Made by a program: the position numbers and the translations under genes | Assembly: GCA_963682025.1 (NCBI GenBank) | Contig: OY821518.1 | Coordinates: 129,443,043 to 129,507,042 of the forward strand | From: Cordilura impudica | Lineage: Eukaryota > Arthropoda > Insecta > Diptera > Scathophagidae | Length of the DNA: 64,000 nucleotides | Direction of reading: 5' to 3' | In this document: one piece after another, positions 22,995 to 35,450 of the stretch | Layout: each line of letters begins with the position of its first letter | Position numbering within the stretch: the first letter of the stretch is position 1 | The notes under the pieces: generated by a model | What the model saw: only the letters and a program-made list of their open reading frames with translations | Told to the model about the DNA's origin: nothing | Databases searched by the model: none

Positions 22995-25016
22995 ATGGAG
23001 AACTTTAGTTATAAAGAACTGGCCGAAGAGTATTTTCGAAACAAAAACCAGGAAGATGTTCTTAGTTACGTTAAAATAAAATTAAACTTAAATTCGTCTA
23101 GTACCGAAATACAAGAGCAATTATCTAATTTCGTCAAAGTACTAAAAAAACGATTGAAAGAAGTTAACTACTGTAAACAAAAGTTTTATAATAAAAGTGC
23201 AAACTGGTTAGAAGGCCAACTTAATGTTGGTGGAGAAACAGCAAAGCTAGATAAGGCTGGAAGACCACGCAAATCATTGGACAACTGCAGCGATAGATCT
23301 AAGAGGCGGAAACTTAAAAATTTTAACGAGGAAATTGGTTCTACAAATATAAAATAATCTTTTCTACATCAATTACGAGCACAAAACCAATTAACAAAAG
23401 TGGATATCATTGAAAAAACTTGTAATGCTAGTCCAGTGAGAACAAAGCGAATTCTTAAAAGTATACCAACTCCGAGCGATGCAAAACAGTTCACAAATGA
23501 GGAGGCATTAGCATTATTTCTGGATTTGAAATTAACAAAACACCAATATATTCAGCTCAGATTGCGTGCGATTGAAAAAGGCTCAAATATGTATCCAGCA
23601 TATCATCACATAACAGCTGCTAAAATAGACTGTTTGCCATCAAAGGACACTATTACAATCACACCAATTTCGGCAGAAGTACAACTACAATCTTTACTTG
23701 ATCACACAGCCAAACGCTTGCTACAATCAATAACAGGAACTGAGTTAAAGAAATATGGAAACACAAAGTTAATTCTATTTTGTAAATGGGGATGTGATGG
23801 TTCTTCGGGACAAAAACAATACAAACAAGTTGTATGTGAAAATATTTCGGACTCAGATATGTTCATGGTATCATTTGTACCATTGCGATTGAAAAAGATT
23901 TTGGAAGATTCGGAGCCTTCGAGTAGTACAACGCAAACAATGGATATTTGCAATAATGAGACACCATCTTCTACGAAATACTGCAGGCCAATCAAATTTG
24001 AATTCAAAAAAGAAAGTCATGATGCCATTAACAAAGAAGTTAGTGATATCAAGGCCCAAATAGCAACACTACAGCCATTACAATTACAGTTAGATGGGCA
24101 GCAAATTGAAGTAAGCTACCAATTAGTGCTGACAATGATAGATGGAAAAGTAGGTCAGGCTTTGACTAACACGAAGGCTGCATCCAGCTGCATTATATGC
24201 CAAGCAACATCAAGCCAATTAAACCAAGTCCCGACAAAATCATTCGATAATACCGATGCCTTCGAATTTGGATTATCACCACTACATGCAAGAATACGAC
24301 TTATGGAACACATACTAAAAATCAGTTATGATTTGGATTTCGGGCCTTCAGGATCAATAAGAAACAACGAAACCAACAAAGAGTTAAGAAGTTCAAAAAA
24401 GAAACATGTTCAAGATGAATATCGCAAATTTGGATTGATTATAGATCAGCCAAAACAAGGGTCAGGCAATACAAATGATGGCAATACCGCAAGAAGATTC
24501 TTTTCAGATCCAGAAACAGCATCTGAAATAACAGGAGTGGATTTAAACCTTATTTTCAGATTTAAAATAATCCTAGAAGTACTTGCGTGCAATGAAGAAA
24601 TTGACTCTAGAAAATTTGGAGATTATGCTAAGGAAACTGCAAAAATATATACAACCAACTACCCATGGAGAAATATGTCTGCAACAGTCCACAAAATCCT
24701 TTATCATGGAGAAGATGTCATTAAATATCATTTGGTGCCACTTGGAGATCTATCAGAGGAGGCTCAGGAAAAAAGGAACAAGGATTACAGATTTTATAGA
24801 CAGCACAATACTAGAAAAATGTCACGAAATTCCACAAATGAAGATCTATTTAATATATTATTGGCAACGTCAGATCCGTTCATCTCCAGTATTCGAAATC
24901 AATGGAAAGTGGAACATCGGGATTTAGATGAAGAAGCCAAAAAACTACTAAAGAACAGAAATAGCACAGAACAAAATATGGAATATTTGCAATCAATATT
25001 TGAGTCTAATGAATAA
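22995..25016 (+). pseudogene. Transib (RAG1-like) transposase, one in-frame stop
   Basis: The first ATG (22995) opens 120 codons ending in TAA at 23355-23357. The same frame then continues without another stop to 25016, about 673 codons in all, normal for Transib. The sequence after the TAA (FLHQLRAQNQLTKV) reads as a continuation of the family alignment. Numbering from 23400, the catalytic residues are Asp133 (WGCDGSSG, 23796), Asp248 (TMIDGKV, 24141) and Glu453 (LSEEAQEKRNK, 24756), matching RAG1 Asp600, Asp708 and Glu962. Zinc ligands include CIIC (264-267) and the H of SPLHARIR. NTARRFF and VHKILYHG are also present. The N-terminal part has a basic GRPRKS motif. A 42-nt intron removing the TAA is formally possible but shorter than usual fly introns. 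Confidence 0.9.
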
Positions 25017-25733
25017 TAATTATAATTGCCTTTCATTGTTATTTAAGTACGAAAAACATAGTATTAGTAAAAAATAATAATAAACAGAACCTACCATTGT
25101 TACAAATGCTATTTAAATCTATTGCAGTTTTTATTCTTAAAAGGTTTCCCACATATGAATGCAATGTTTTAATAGATAAGAAAGATTCAAAAAATAAGAA
25201 CCCATATTTTCATATCAAAATTAAAAAAAAAATTAGAATCATTGCGCTAATGTTTAGCAGATTTATTTAGCTAGTGTAACAAATTAGGCAGCAAACACTA
25301 ATAAATTTTTCTGTAGTAATAATAATATTCCTTGAGTGTAAGCAAATTGCAAATTTGATAGCAAACATTTTTAATTTTTTAGTAATACTAGTTAAATTTC
25401 TAGTGAATTTTACTATTTTGTTGCGTGTAAAAATTTTTTTGAGTGTAAAAATTTTTTTGAGTGTAAGCATTAAAAAAATTTCATTATTACAAAAAATGTT
25501 TATAATAATTATTTAACTCCAAATATGACACTTTCTAATAAATAAAAATAAATAAAAAAAAACATATATCACGCTAAAAGTTTAAAAAAATCAAAAGTTA
25601 AACTTTGACCTAGAATTCCTTAAAAAGTACTCAATCAATTTAAATGAAATTCACACTGAGTCAGGATCAACTATCTATCTATCTATTAAAAAAACAGTAC
25701 TAAAATATTTTGATCGGTTCAAAAGTTACAGAA

Positions 25734-25768
25734 TTTTGGCCAATGAAAAATGATTTTCAGCCACTGTG
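25734..25768 (-). repeat. Transib right terminal inverted repeat
   Basis: Read inward on the minus strand it begins with exactly CACAGTG, the consensus RSS heptamer. A 23-bp spacer and CAAAA follow, as in the left end. Confidence 0.88.
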
Positions 25769-25773
25769 CGTCG

Positions 25774-27165
25774 TTATTTAAAGAAAAAACTCAGAAATGG
25801 TCAATATTAAAAAAAAAAAATACGCGGTTATTCCAGAAAAGCACAGATCTATTAGCTGATATTATTTATTTACCTGTCTTTTGAATTTGAGGTGTTTTTT
25901 AAGTTTTCGTCTTCTTTTATGTTGCGCCAACAGAGTTATATAGCGTGGGAATGTTCAGTTCACAAATATTAGGAAAACTAGAAGCTGTGAGAATTTTTTA
26001 AACAATAAAACTAAAATAATATGATATTTTTAAAAAAAATTTAAAAGAACGTGCTAGCTGGAAAATACATAATTTTCATGTAACATTAGAGATTAATTAC
26101 AATTGGTTTGACAAAAGACATACCGCAATAGTAGAGAATGCGACTAATTGTAGTTCAGCGAAAAACAACGAGTAGTTATTACACAAACAGAATTCCACTT
26201 AGTTTGTATGAATTCCCTAAAAATTTAATGTATTGTTAAAATTTAAGAAAAAACGTGAATGGATTTTAGAAATTCAATCAACGAATTTCTTTCTGAACAA
26301 ATAAACAATTAGGTATACGAGTTTAGTGAAATCATTTAATATTGAATTCTTACGCACTTATGTCTGCATAAAAGTTAATACTAATATACTAATAGCTAAT
26401 AATACTAATAAAAGCTAAAGGAAAGACTTAATTTTTTTATAAAAAACTTTATTACAATCTATCGATTTAAAAATAATAAACAAATTAGATACAATTAAAA
26501 ATTTGCATTAGTTTTTCAACTCCATCGGGAACAACAACATATTAGCAATACGATATTAGAGTTACAAGTTATTTACAAATATCTAACATTATAATTTACA
26601 AATATATATTAGAAATGAGTAATAACAATAAGAAAGAATTTTAATTATTTTAAAGATTTTTAACGGAATGGTGCATGATGTCGTTTAAGTCATCTTACTT
26701 CTTCAGAGTCATCGAGCAGAGACAGAGCTAATGGATTGCAGTGATTAATTAATCCTTCTAGATAGTTTGAACTAAAACTGCTTTGGCATAAATAAATCAT
26801 TATGTGTGATTTTATTAGATAGAGTTTTATTTTGATATCATTGTAATATATCGATATTTGAATTGCTGGGTGTTCTCCTCAGCTGTATGCCATACTTCCG
26901 TACCGTCTTGATCATAGTTTTATGCTTGATTACTTTGTACCAAGATTTAGTTGGGACTTAGGGCCTAACAACCAATTAGAGACGAACAGTTTTTAATTTT
27001 AAATGTTATTTCTTAAATTTGATGTGATCTTTCGATGTGTGCAGATCATATGGACAATAGCACGATGTCGATGAGCTCAATAACATATTTGGTATTACTT
27101 CGCTAGTAGCGACGGACGGCATAGTAAGTAATGGCAATTCCAAGACATGTTTGAATTTTCACGTG
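25774..27165. other. Unassigned AT-rich DNA right of the Transib element
   Basis: No recognisable frame, RNA or element boundary. Confidence 0.5.
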
Positions 27166-27169
27166 TCTA

Positions 27170-27690
27170 ACAAATTGATATTTTCTCTAGTTATTCTCCA
27201 ATAAAATCCAATGCAATTGGTTATGATAATCTTCATCCTACCATCATACCAGCATCACAACTAGCCATTTTTGTTTCGAAATGGAAGCATGCAAAGACTA
27301 TTCCAGTCCCAAAATCGAACACTGAGTATCGACCAATATCTATCTTAAGCTCTCTTTCAAAAGCTTTAGAGAAAATTTTTCACCACCATCGATCTTATTG
27401 ATCACTCCAAATATTATGTACTAAGCTAAGATCTCATTTTAGATGTTCATCAACATCGGCACAACTTATATCATCTTAACATACTGCCCTTACCCAATAT
27501 GTTTAAACGGCATTGAGTCCAATCCCCTTACTCCAACAAGAGGTGTACCTCAGGGATATTTTCTGGAATCACTTATTTTTTCTATTTACGCTAATGATTT
27601 TCCACAACATTGCACACACAGTGCAAAATCCATCCGTTAAGTATAAAAATAGTTATGATATAAATGGATCTAGTGTAATTAAGATTAAAT
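27170..27690 (+). pseudogene. Non-LTR retrotransposon reverse-transcriptase fragment
   Basis: Broken plus-strand frames carry SKWKHAKTIPVPKSN and EYRPISILSSLSKALEKIF (finger region), then, after a gap with stops, TRGVPQGYFLESLIFSIYAND, the palm GVPQGS..LGP motif in slightly decayed form. The YADD catalytic box is absent. Motifs fit jockey/I-type LINEs. It is truncated at both sides and followed by A/T-rich sequence. Confidence 0.65.
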
Positions 27691-27699
27691 TTTACTAAA

Positions 27700-28925
27700 T
27701 TATTTATCTTTTTATTTTTAATATTATTGTTATTATATATTAATTTAATTATTATTACAAATAAATAAAAAATAATAATTTTTCAACATTTCTATAGAAA
27801 AAAAAGTAATTTTTTTCCTGAGGTTAACATATTCTGGGTATTACAGTATCGAGGGTATGAAATTTTAGTTAGGTATGTTACATACCTTCGGAAAGGTTAA
27901 TTTGTCTAGTTTCTCAGTATAAGTTTTATTTTTAAAGTTTTACACATAAATAGGAAAAAATTCAAAATAGTGCATTTGTGAAAAATTGAAAAACCGTTGT
28001 CTTGAGTTACAAAACATTTATTTTGATAGATATCCCAATCGCATCCCACTAAGCGACCAAAAAGGAAAAATCCTAAGCTTTCTTATGAGCAAAAAAATGC
28101 CCTTTTTGAAAAAAAAAAATGGCAAAAAATGCTTTCATTTAGCAAAAAAAAAGTCTAAAAAAAAATTTTTTTTTTAAAGTATTTTTTCCGAAATATTGAA
28201 GAAATAGCTATCTAAACCTATCTAATAACAATAGGTAATAAGTTACATGGATGAGAAAAACACCTGTTTGGCCATAATGTCAAATTTTGATCCCCTCTAA
28301 CTCAGAGAGATCTTGACCGATCTTGTTGAAAAATTGTGTCTAAACTACTATCCAATAGGACTAACCTTATTTTGGAAAATAATTAAAATTTAATCGATCG
28401 AAAAATTTCGATAACGATTGCGATAATTTGGCCCCAGTAATTATTATAATTTCTTATTGTGTTTTAATTGTTTTTTTTTTAAGAATGAATCAACTTATAT
28501 CTTTCCATTGCTTGGTCATGTGTAACCCAAAAAATAAATCTGCTAAACCCTAACACAATTAAAAACAGATATTCGTCTATAACAATTTTTAGTTGGTTAT
28601 GCCGTTAATAGCTTCGGAAAGCGCAAGATTTTTTTATTAGCAATATACTATGCTTCAATTAAAATACATTTTCTCTTGGCGCTTCAATCCCCACAACTTG
28701 GACCTCTTTGACATGTTGAGTATTATAAACAAACATACACACTAATGAAGCAACTGCTACAAACACAACGACCGCAACAACAGGAGCAATTACAGCTATT
28801 ACACACAGAAAACAAAGTTTAGAATAACAAATAATAGCAAGAATATAGGAAAATAAGATTTTCAAACAGATTTTGTTTATTTTAAATATCAACCTGTTCA
28901 GGATGCCAGTGAATCATTTTCAGCA
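27700..28925. other. Unassigned AT-rich DNA
   Basis: Contains homopolymer runs near 28115-28180. No supported gene. Confidence 0.5.
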
Positions 28926-28929
28926 ACCA

Positions 28930-29090
28930 GCTGAGCTATTGAGGGCGTAATCGTGATTTCCATAGACGGACGGACGGAAATCGCTCTATCAACTACGCTT
29001 GTATTAAGGCTCAAGGGATCCAGATTTTTGTTTCTAATTATTACAAACGGAATGACAAACTTATATTCACACTGGTGTGGAAGGTATAAT
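28930..29090 (+). repeat. Dispersed repeat family B, 3' end only
   Basis: TAATCGTGATTTCCATAGAC, a GGACGGACGG tract, ATCGCTCTATCAACTACGC and the terminal CACTGGTGTGGAAGGTATAA match the 3' part of the copy ending at 18095. It is truncated on its 5' side. Confidence 0.6.
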
Positions 29091-29094
29091 TAAA

Positions 29095-30430
29095 TATTTT
29101 AATGGTTTAAGATATAACAAAATATTATAATGTCAATGTCCATAATATTGGCATTATAGTTATGTATCCCCAAAAATATTTATGGCTCTAATTGACACCC
29201 AAGAGATTTTTATTAATGCTTTTTAAAAATAAATATATTGGTATATATATATATAATAGCGGTAATATATAACACTCCTCTTTTTATAAGCCCAGTAATC
29301 TATATATTTCTTCAGCATACACGAGTACAATCGTAAATAATAAAACGACAACTCGATAACATCAAAAGGAATTTATTATAATTATTATTTATTTATTTTT
29401 CTTTTTTTTTTAGTTTTTTCTTAGTGTTGTTAAATTTTATTTATTATTGCGTTAAATTAAATAAATACGAGTATACAGTTTTAGAATTTATAACTTCATT
29501 AGTACATACTCGTATTTAAGCAAGCATTATTTAAATACATACATACATATGTACATACAAATGTATGTATAAAACAACGGAAACGTCGTTTATTTTTGCA
29601 AATTTTATTGAGTACAGAGAATTTTTATACAAAATATTATTCGGCTTTTTGTTTATTATTTTCATTTTTAAATATTGACTTGAGGATTGACGTTAAACCA
29701 GAAACTTGCTACTCACATATCTATAGTTCACATTAATTGTATAAGTATGTTTATTGAATGTGAAGGTGCCAAGTGGAGGTAATTATCACAAAATTATTGC
29801 TGAAAAGGGTGGTGATCACGAAATGTCCGACAATGAATTCTATAAAAAAAATCGATTACCAAATAGGTATTTACAGAAATCATTTTTTGAGGGGGTTCCC
29901 CTTTCAATGAGGTAAATAAAAAAATGGGGAAAAAATTATTTTTGAGTGAAAATATTTAAGTAGTACTACAACAATTATGGGCGAAAACGATTTAGTGACT
30001 AAATTTATTATAATGAAAAGAAAATTTGAGGAGAGCCGAACTATGGTAGCAACATCATTCTTTAGTTTTCAAAAATATCTTGATCTATATTTATTATTTT
30101 ATTAGGAATTTTTTTTATGTTTTTATATTTTCACTCACAACTTTTGAACACTACTACCGAATTTCACATAGAAAATAACTTCACTAACCGAATTTTTCAA
30201 AAGTTTAACAATTGTTTTTTCAATTGTGTCAACAGAAATTTAACAGTAGCTAACGATATTCTATAATATTCGGTTATTTACACTATTACAATTCGATTGG
30301 CCATAAATTTGGTTGACATAATGAATCGGTTTTCTGTGTGTATGATCACCAATCTTTCACTTACATATGCTATACAGGAATAAATTTTATGTTTACGTAC
30401 TTTTTTTGTGGAATTAACTTTGAAAAAAAA
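29095..30430. other. Unassigned AT-rich DNA with short tetranucleotide runs
   Basis: A CATACATACATATGTACATA tract lies near 29540. No coding content recognised. Confidence 0.5.
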
Positions 30431-30435
30431 ACTTT

Positions 30436-31447
30436 ATGATGGAAAGACTCAGCACAGATCAAAGAAATAAAGTTGTTAAATTTTATTTTCAAAGTCATCA
30501 TACGATTATTAAGAAATTTCTTTCATGTTTGAAATGCATCTAGCGCTTCAATAATTTATCGATTGGTTCAACGGTCGGCAACAAGGGGCTGTATGTGTTC
30601 TACTGCTTGCTGGAAGACCTCGTGCAGTTCCAAATGATGTGAACATTGCTCGAGTGCAAGCAAATATTGAGGTAAACTGCGAAACTTTTACCAGGCAACG
30701 TTTTCAGCAAATGGTGATATCTAGGCGGTCTTTGCAAAGAATTTTAGATAAGTTAAACCTTTTCCCAAATAAGATTCAATTAGTTCACGAGTTACAACCA
30801 AATGATGATGATACGCATTCAATATATTCGCCGTTTTCAGGAATTGTGCCTCGAAAACAACGATTTTATTCACAAACTCATAATGAGCGGTGAGGCCCAT
30901 TATCACCTCAATGGCCACGTTAACAAACAAACTTTCAACTTATGGGTCACCCAAACGCCAGGAACAATTGCTGAACATCAAATGCACACACTTAAATGCA
31001 CAATATAGTGTGGTATAACGTCAAAAAAGATCAGGGACCATATTTTTTCGAAAACGACGAACAAGTTGCGGTTAATGTGAATGGCGCTCAATACCGGGAA
31101 TGAGTAAACATTTTTTATGGCGAGAGGTGGAGAACAATCCAGAATTGTGGTTCCAACAACATGAAGCCACAGCTCACGCAGCTCGTCCTACTAATGCTAT
31201 CCTGTGCAAAATTTTTGGGGATCTAACAATATCATGTTTTCCGGGTTTTAACTTCGCCCAAATTAACGGCTCCCGATTTTTTCTTTGGTGCTACCTAAAG
31301 GATAACGTGTATGACAATAAGCCAAGAACAACTGAAGACCCATATCCGAGAAGTAGTGAGGGCGCTGGACCTGAAACACAAAGAAAAGTTATGGGATATG
31401 CCCTGGAAAGAGCACGGCAGGTCGAACCAAAAATGGGTACCATTTGA
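30436..31447 (+). pseudogene. Decayed Tc1/mariner transposase, DD41D-like
   Basis: It opens ATGATGGAAAGACTCAGC (MERLSTDQRN). Broken frames then carry RRSLQRIL and LVHELQPND, MSGEAHYHLNGHVNKQTFNLW (first Asp changed to Gly), FENDEQVAVNVNGAQY, WFQQHEATAHAARP (second Asp changed to His), FFLWCYLKD and NKPRTTE. Order and spacing follow the DD41D elements elsewhere in the window. At least two catalytic Asp are lost and several stops are present. No inverted ends were found. Confidence 0.7.
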
Positions 31448-31449
31448 AA

Positions 31450-32220
31450 GATATTATCTTAAAAACATATGTATAGTAGTTATGGGGTTGCAATAAACGT
31501 TCAGTGATATTAAGCTGTTTAATTTAATTTTTTTTATGTTAGTATTATGTGTAAGAATTTGTTTATTGTAACGTGATAATAATTTTACTATTCTGAAACC
31601 CTTGAAAAAGTCAACATGAAATTGAGAAACGTCTGGAAAATGTAATAAATTGTTTTATTTACATCGAAAATACTAGGGCGTATTAGCTTAAATAAAATAA
31701 GTAAACTGGATAAATCTAACATACATATAAACTATAATCTATATCTTAATCAGAAAGGAAAAAGTTATTCATTAAATAAATCATAAAGTTTTCAATGGTG
31801 CGTGGTAGAAAAGAAGAAAGCATACTTATATTTCTAAAATTCATAATTACACTGTATTCTTAATCGGACCGGTTTCTGGCATTTAAGCCTTCATCAGCGA
31901 TTTATTAATCATTGTGATAAATGTTATGTTATAATTGAATAGATTGTTTCTATATGAAATTTCCCTACTTAGGGCCGCCTTGAGGTTTGAACCAGCGTCT
32001 ATCTTACATACATTCGTACTTCCAATTTTTTGGTCGTACGCTTTACCCCACTCACCTAAAGTCAGGCCTACGAGCAGTGTGGTTAAGAATCAGTTATTTA
32101 TGCACCACCCAAATAAATAGAATATTTAAAATTTCAGATGAAAAAATTAGTTGCTCAAGATGTAGATTAAGTATTAAGCTTTGTCAATTTAATTTTTTAA
32201 TTCAGAATTCCGGTTTTTAC
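31450..32220. other. Unassigned AT-rich DNA
   Basis: Includes a phrase (TCTGGCATTTAAGCCTTCAT) similar to non-coding repeats I have seen in other insects. No boundary can be fixed. Confidence 0.4.
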
Positions 32221-32559
32221 AACATTGGTACTGTTTAATTCAACTACCTGTCCGGTAGGAAAAAATTAGAACGACCGGTCGTACATTTATCCGGTATTCT
32301 CCAGAAGCTTATTAAACAAATTTTTTTTATACAAATTATAGTTTAATAGGAAATGCAAAAATAATACTTTTTTTAAAGTTTTCTGCTAACTGCTGGTGGT
32401 AAAGAGATAAATTAAATAATAAATTTTAAAGTATTTAAAGTTTGAATTAAATAACTTTAATAGCCAAATAATTTTTAATTTATTTAAAGTAATTCTAGCT
32501 AACTAATGAGTGAGGTAAAATGAGGAGGTTCCACAACAAAGAGAAGGAAGTGCAATTAC

Positions 32560-34462
32560 AATGCAGATTGGCAAAAAAAAAGTATATGTGTGTCAGCGAA
32601 CGTTATGTTTGAAATGAAAAATCCAACAGCAAAGCTAGATGTAAACTGTGTAATCCCAGGAAAAACAGTACCAAATAATGGGTTTTAGAAGGAGAAGTAA
32701 CACGGGGATGTCATTGGAGGTAGCTAGTTGCCTAGGAACTCATTATTTTCACTTTGAAAGTAATACAGTATGCAAGGAGCTGGCATGAAATATAAGTAGC
32801 TGTATAACACATTGTTAGTAACGCCTTATTTTCACTTTAGAAATAATGCAGTGGGCAGGGGTAGGTCATTATTGGTAATGCAAATTTCAATGAGGTGATA
32901 CAACGAAATTTCTCCTGGGATATAAAGTTTACTTTTATGTAACTGCTGCAGTATCCTCTCAAAGGTTAAGATCTTTCTTTTCACCGAAAGATAATTCCCA
33001 AAACGATGCAGTAGATATTGCTGAATTTTTGAATATATATCATTTATCATACTTGGCTCAGGAATGCGGAATTAAAATTATAAAACAGGAATTTTTCTGA
33101 TTCTGAAATCGCTAAAAAAAAAAAAAAGTTACAGCTGGACATACAAAAGCTTCAGCAGTTGTACAACATTTTTTGTACCGTTTTTCAATTGAACTTTTGA
33201 TAGAAGATTTGAAAAAACAACGTACCATTTTATATTGTTACTGACGCGTCGAACAAAGGTAATCGTAAGGTATTTCCTGTAGCCGTTCAATTTTATACTT
33301 TACAGAATGGATACAGTTTTAAAATATTAGATTTTTATGAAGATCCTTTGGAAGATTCATGATCAATTAAATATCAGCTCTGTCGAATATTAAATGAGAA
33401 CGGATTAATTTTGAACAATTTAACTGCATATGGAGCTGATAACGCTAGTGTGAATTACGGAGTAAACAATTCGGTTTTACAAAAATTAATGAATGAAGAA
33501 AATAAAAGTATGATTGCAGTTCGTTATAAGGATCATATAATTCATAATTGTGCTAAAAATGCTTTGAAATTATTTTCCTTTGACATGGAAAACGTTATAT
33601 TAAAAGTGTTTTTTGAGTTTTCTAATTCAGCCAAAAAGTAGGATAATTTGAAAGAATGTTATGATTTTTACGAATCAGAACTTCATGAAATGTTTCGACA
33701 TAGTCCTACTAGATGGCTATCTTTATTCAAAGCAGTTCATCGCTTGTTACTAAGCTGGCAGCCACTCAAATATTATTTTTTTTAGCATTAGGTGAAGATA
33801 AATGTGTTCAAGACCCATATGGACAATGATATCAGATCAAGAAAATGAAATATCGCCAGTGGATGATTTTATTTCATGAATTTATATCTATTTTGTTCAC
33901 TCATTTGTGTCTTCCTTTCAAAAAAGTTTACTAATTCCAGAAACACGTATGACTCTGGCATGTGATCTTTATTTAATATTGGTAAAATTTCGGAAGTCGT
34001 TGAAAAATAACATGGAAACCGAATTTTTTGGCATGAAAGTAAAATATGCCATGATGAAAAATTATTTAGATCCTTGTCAGGTAAATTAATTCAAAAAAGA
34101 GGCTTTAAATGTATATGCTAGAGCATTGAACTATATGGAAAAATGGCAAAACGGCAAAAAAAGTCTATAAGTCTGGATGAAATTTAAAAAATTTCGAAAA
34201 TTTCGATGCCATTGAAGGATGAAGTTCTACCGGACTATTTACACGCCGAAATATGTGCATTGAATTCGGTAATAGAGACACTTGAAGGAACGTCTTCTAT
34301 TGAATGATGGAACTATTTCTTTCCAAAATAGTGCATCAGATCTATTGAAAATAGCTCAGTTCGTCTTTTCGATTCTAGTTTCGAATGCTAATGTTGAAAG
34401 GATTTTTAGTGTGATGGGTAATCTATGGACAAATGAACGTAACCGAATGTCGTTGAATAAAG
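32560..34462 (+). pseudogene. hAT transposase, multiply broken
   Basis: Recognisable pieces in order: a BED-type CKLCNP zinc ligand pair near 32640; LTAYGADNASVNYG (33.41 kb, catalytic core); SPTRWLSLFKAVHRLLLSWQ (about 33.70 kb), the insertion-domain W-S-L-x-K motif; and ILVSNANVERIFSVMGNLWT at 34.37-34.43 kb, the hAT C-terminal dimerisation motif. Stops and frame changes separate them. The reading stops at MSLNKE where family A sequence begins, so the last few codons were displaced by insertion. Non-functional. Confidence 0.75.
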
Positions 34463-34735
34463 AATTTCACCAATTTCAATAGCGTTCATCCTCTGGCCGA
34501 TGAAAGCTTACACACTAAATTGCATCAAAATATATTCATATTTGCGACCTGCAGTTTGATTACAAGCTTTACATGGACACACAGACGAACGGACGGACGG
34601 ACGGACGAACATCGCTAAATCGACTCAGAAAGTGATTCTGGGTCTAGGTCAAATATTTTTGTTAGTTACAAACAGCAGCACAGCCATTATACCCTATACC
34701 ACTATGTGTGTAAAATTTTACAACATAGTTATACC
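34463..34735 (+). repeat. Dispersed repeat family A, copy A6 (3' half)
   Basis: It starts at CACCAATTTCAATAGCGTTC inside the hAT frame and includes GACGGACGGACGGACGAAC and the terminal CCCTATACCACTATG hairpin half. It meets copy A7 tail-to-tail. Confidence 0.8.
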
Positions 34736-35450
34736 CTATACCACTATGTGGTTTTGGTATAATGACTTTGTGCTGCTGTTTGTAACTACCAAAAATATTT
34801 ATCCGTGACCCATCTTTTATTATACCGATCGACTCATAAGCACTTTCTGAGTCGATTTAGCGATGTCCGTGCGTCCGTCCGTCTCTGTGTCCGTGTTAAC
34901 CTTGTAATCAAACTGCAGGTCGCAAATATGAATATATAAGCTTTTATCGGCCATAGGATGAACGCTATTGGAATTGGTGAAATTCGGCCCATGTTCAGAC
35001 CTAGTCCCCATACAAATGACCCCTATGAAATCGACATAAATTGCCATAAGATCCAAATTACTATATAGATCTCAGTCAAATTGGGTTTTTATGTGTTTAT
35101 TATATAGGCCCTATAGGCCCCATATAGAGCCGCTTCCCGATCTTTACTAAAATCTATCAAAAAACAAAAATATTACACAGATTTTTCTCAAATTTGGTTT
35201 ATATATATTTTTTCAAAATATAAGTGACTTTGCCAAATATGGTCAGGGTCGGTCCATTTTTCGACCTAGCCCCCATATATATATGGTATCCGCTACGAAC
35301 TTTTTCATTTCTGCGGCCAAAAAATATTAATAACAATGCCACTCAAATTTGGTTTATGCTTTTTTTATATATCTACTTAGTTGGACCTAAACGCATGGTA
35401 TAGGGTATCGTACAGTCGATCTAGACCGACTATAATTTTCTTACTTGTTT
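34736..35450 (-). repeat. Dispersed repeat family A, copy A7 (near full length)
   Basis: Minus-strand copy from CCCTATACCACTATGTGG to its 5' edge, which ends in the palindromic GTCGATCTAGACCGAC and CTTACTTGTTT. Together with A6 it forms an imperfect inverted pair with a spacer of about 20 bp, all inside the hAT element. Confidence 0.85.

Larger units (their letters stand above)
21922..25768 (+). mobile_element. Transib DNA transposon, 3847 bp, 5-bp TSD
   Basis: It is flanked by a perfect GC-rich 5-bp repeat, CGTCG, at 21917-21921 and 25769-25773, as expected for Transib. The inverted ends begin CACTGTGGCT (left) and, reverse-complemented, CACAGTGGCT (right). Both continue to a matching CATTGGCCAAAA block. 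The single gene in the middle encodes a RAG1-related transposase, so the assignment rests on ends, target duplication and protein together. The element is full length, but its gene carries one in-frame stop. Confidence 0.93.

Noticed and set aside
23338..23380. A short intron that would remove the Transib stop
   Set aside because: Only 42 nt with a weak donor (GTTCTA) and no clear pyrimidine tract. Kept only as an alternative in the findings.
24583..24927. 114-codon frame inside the Transib gene
   Set aside because: Out-of-frame shadow of the transposase, which carries the catalytic residues in the other frame.
28659..28892. 77-codon minus-strand hydrophobic frame
   Set aside because: Could look like a membrane peptide, but nothing supports expression. 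Ala/Val-rich stretches arise from GCAACAACA-like text on the other strand.
31880..32020. Segment with TCTGGCATTTAAGCCTTCAT as a possible Penelope-type fragment
   Set aside because: Only vague resemblance from memory. No protein motif or boundary to support it.
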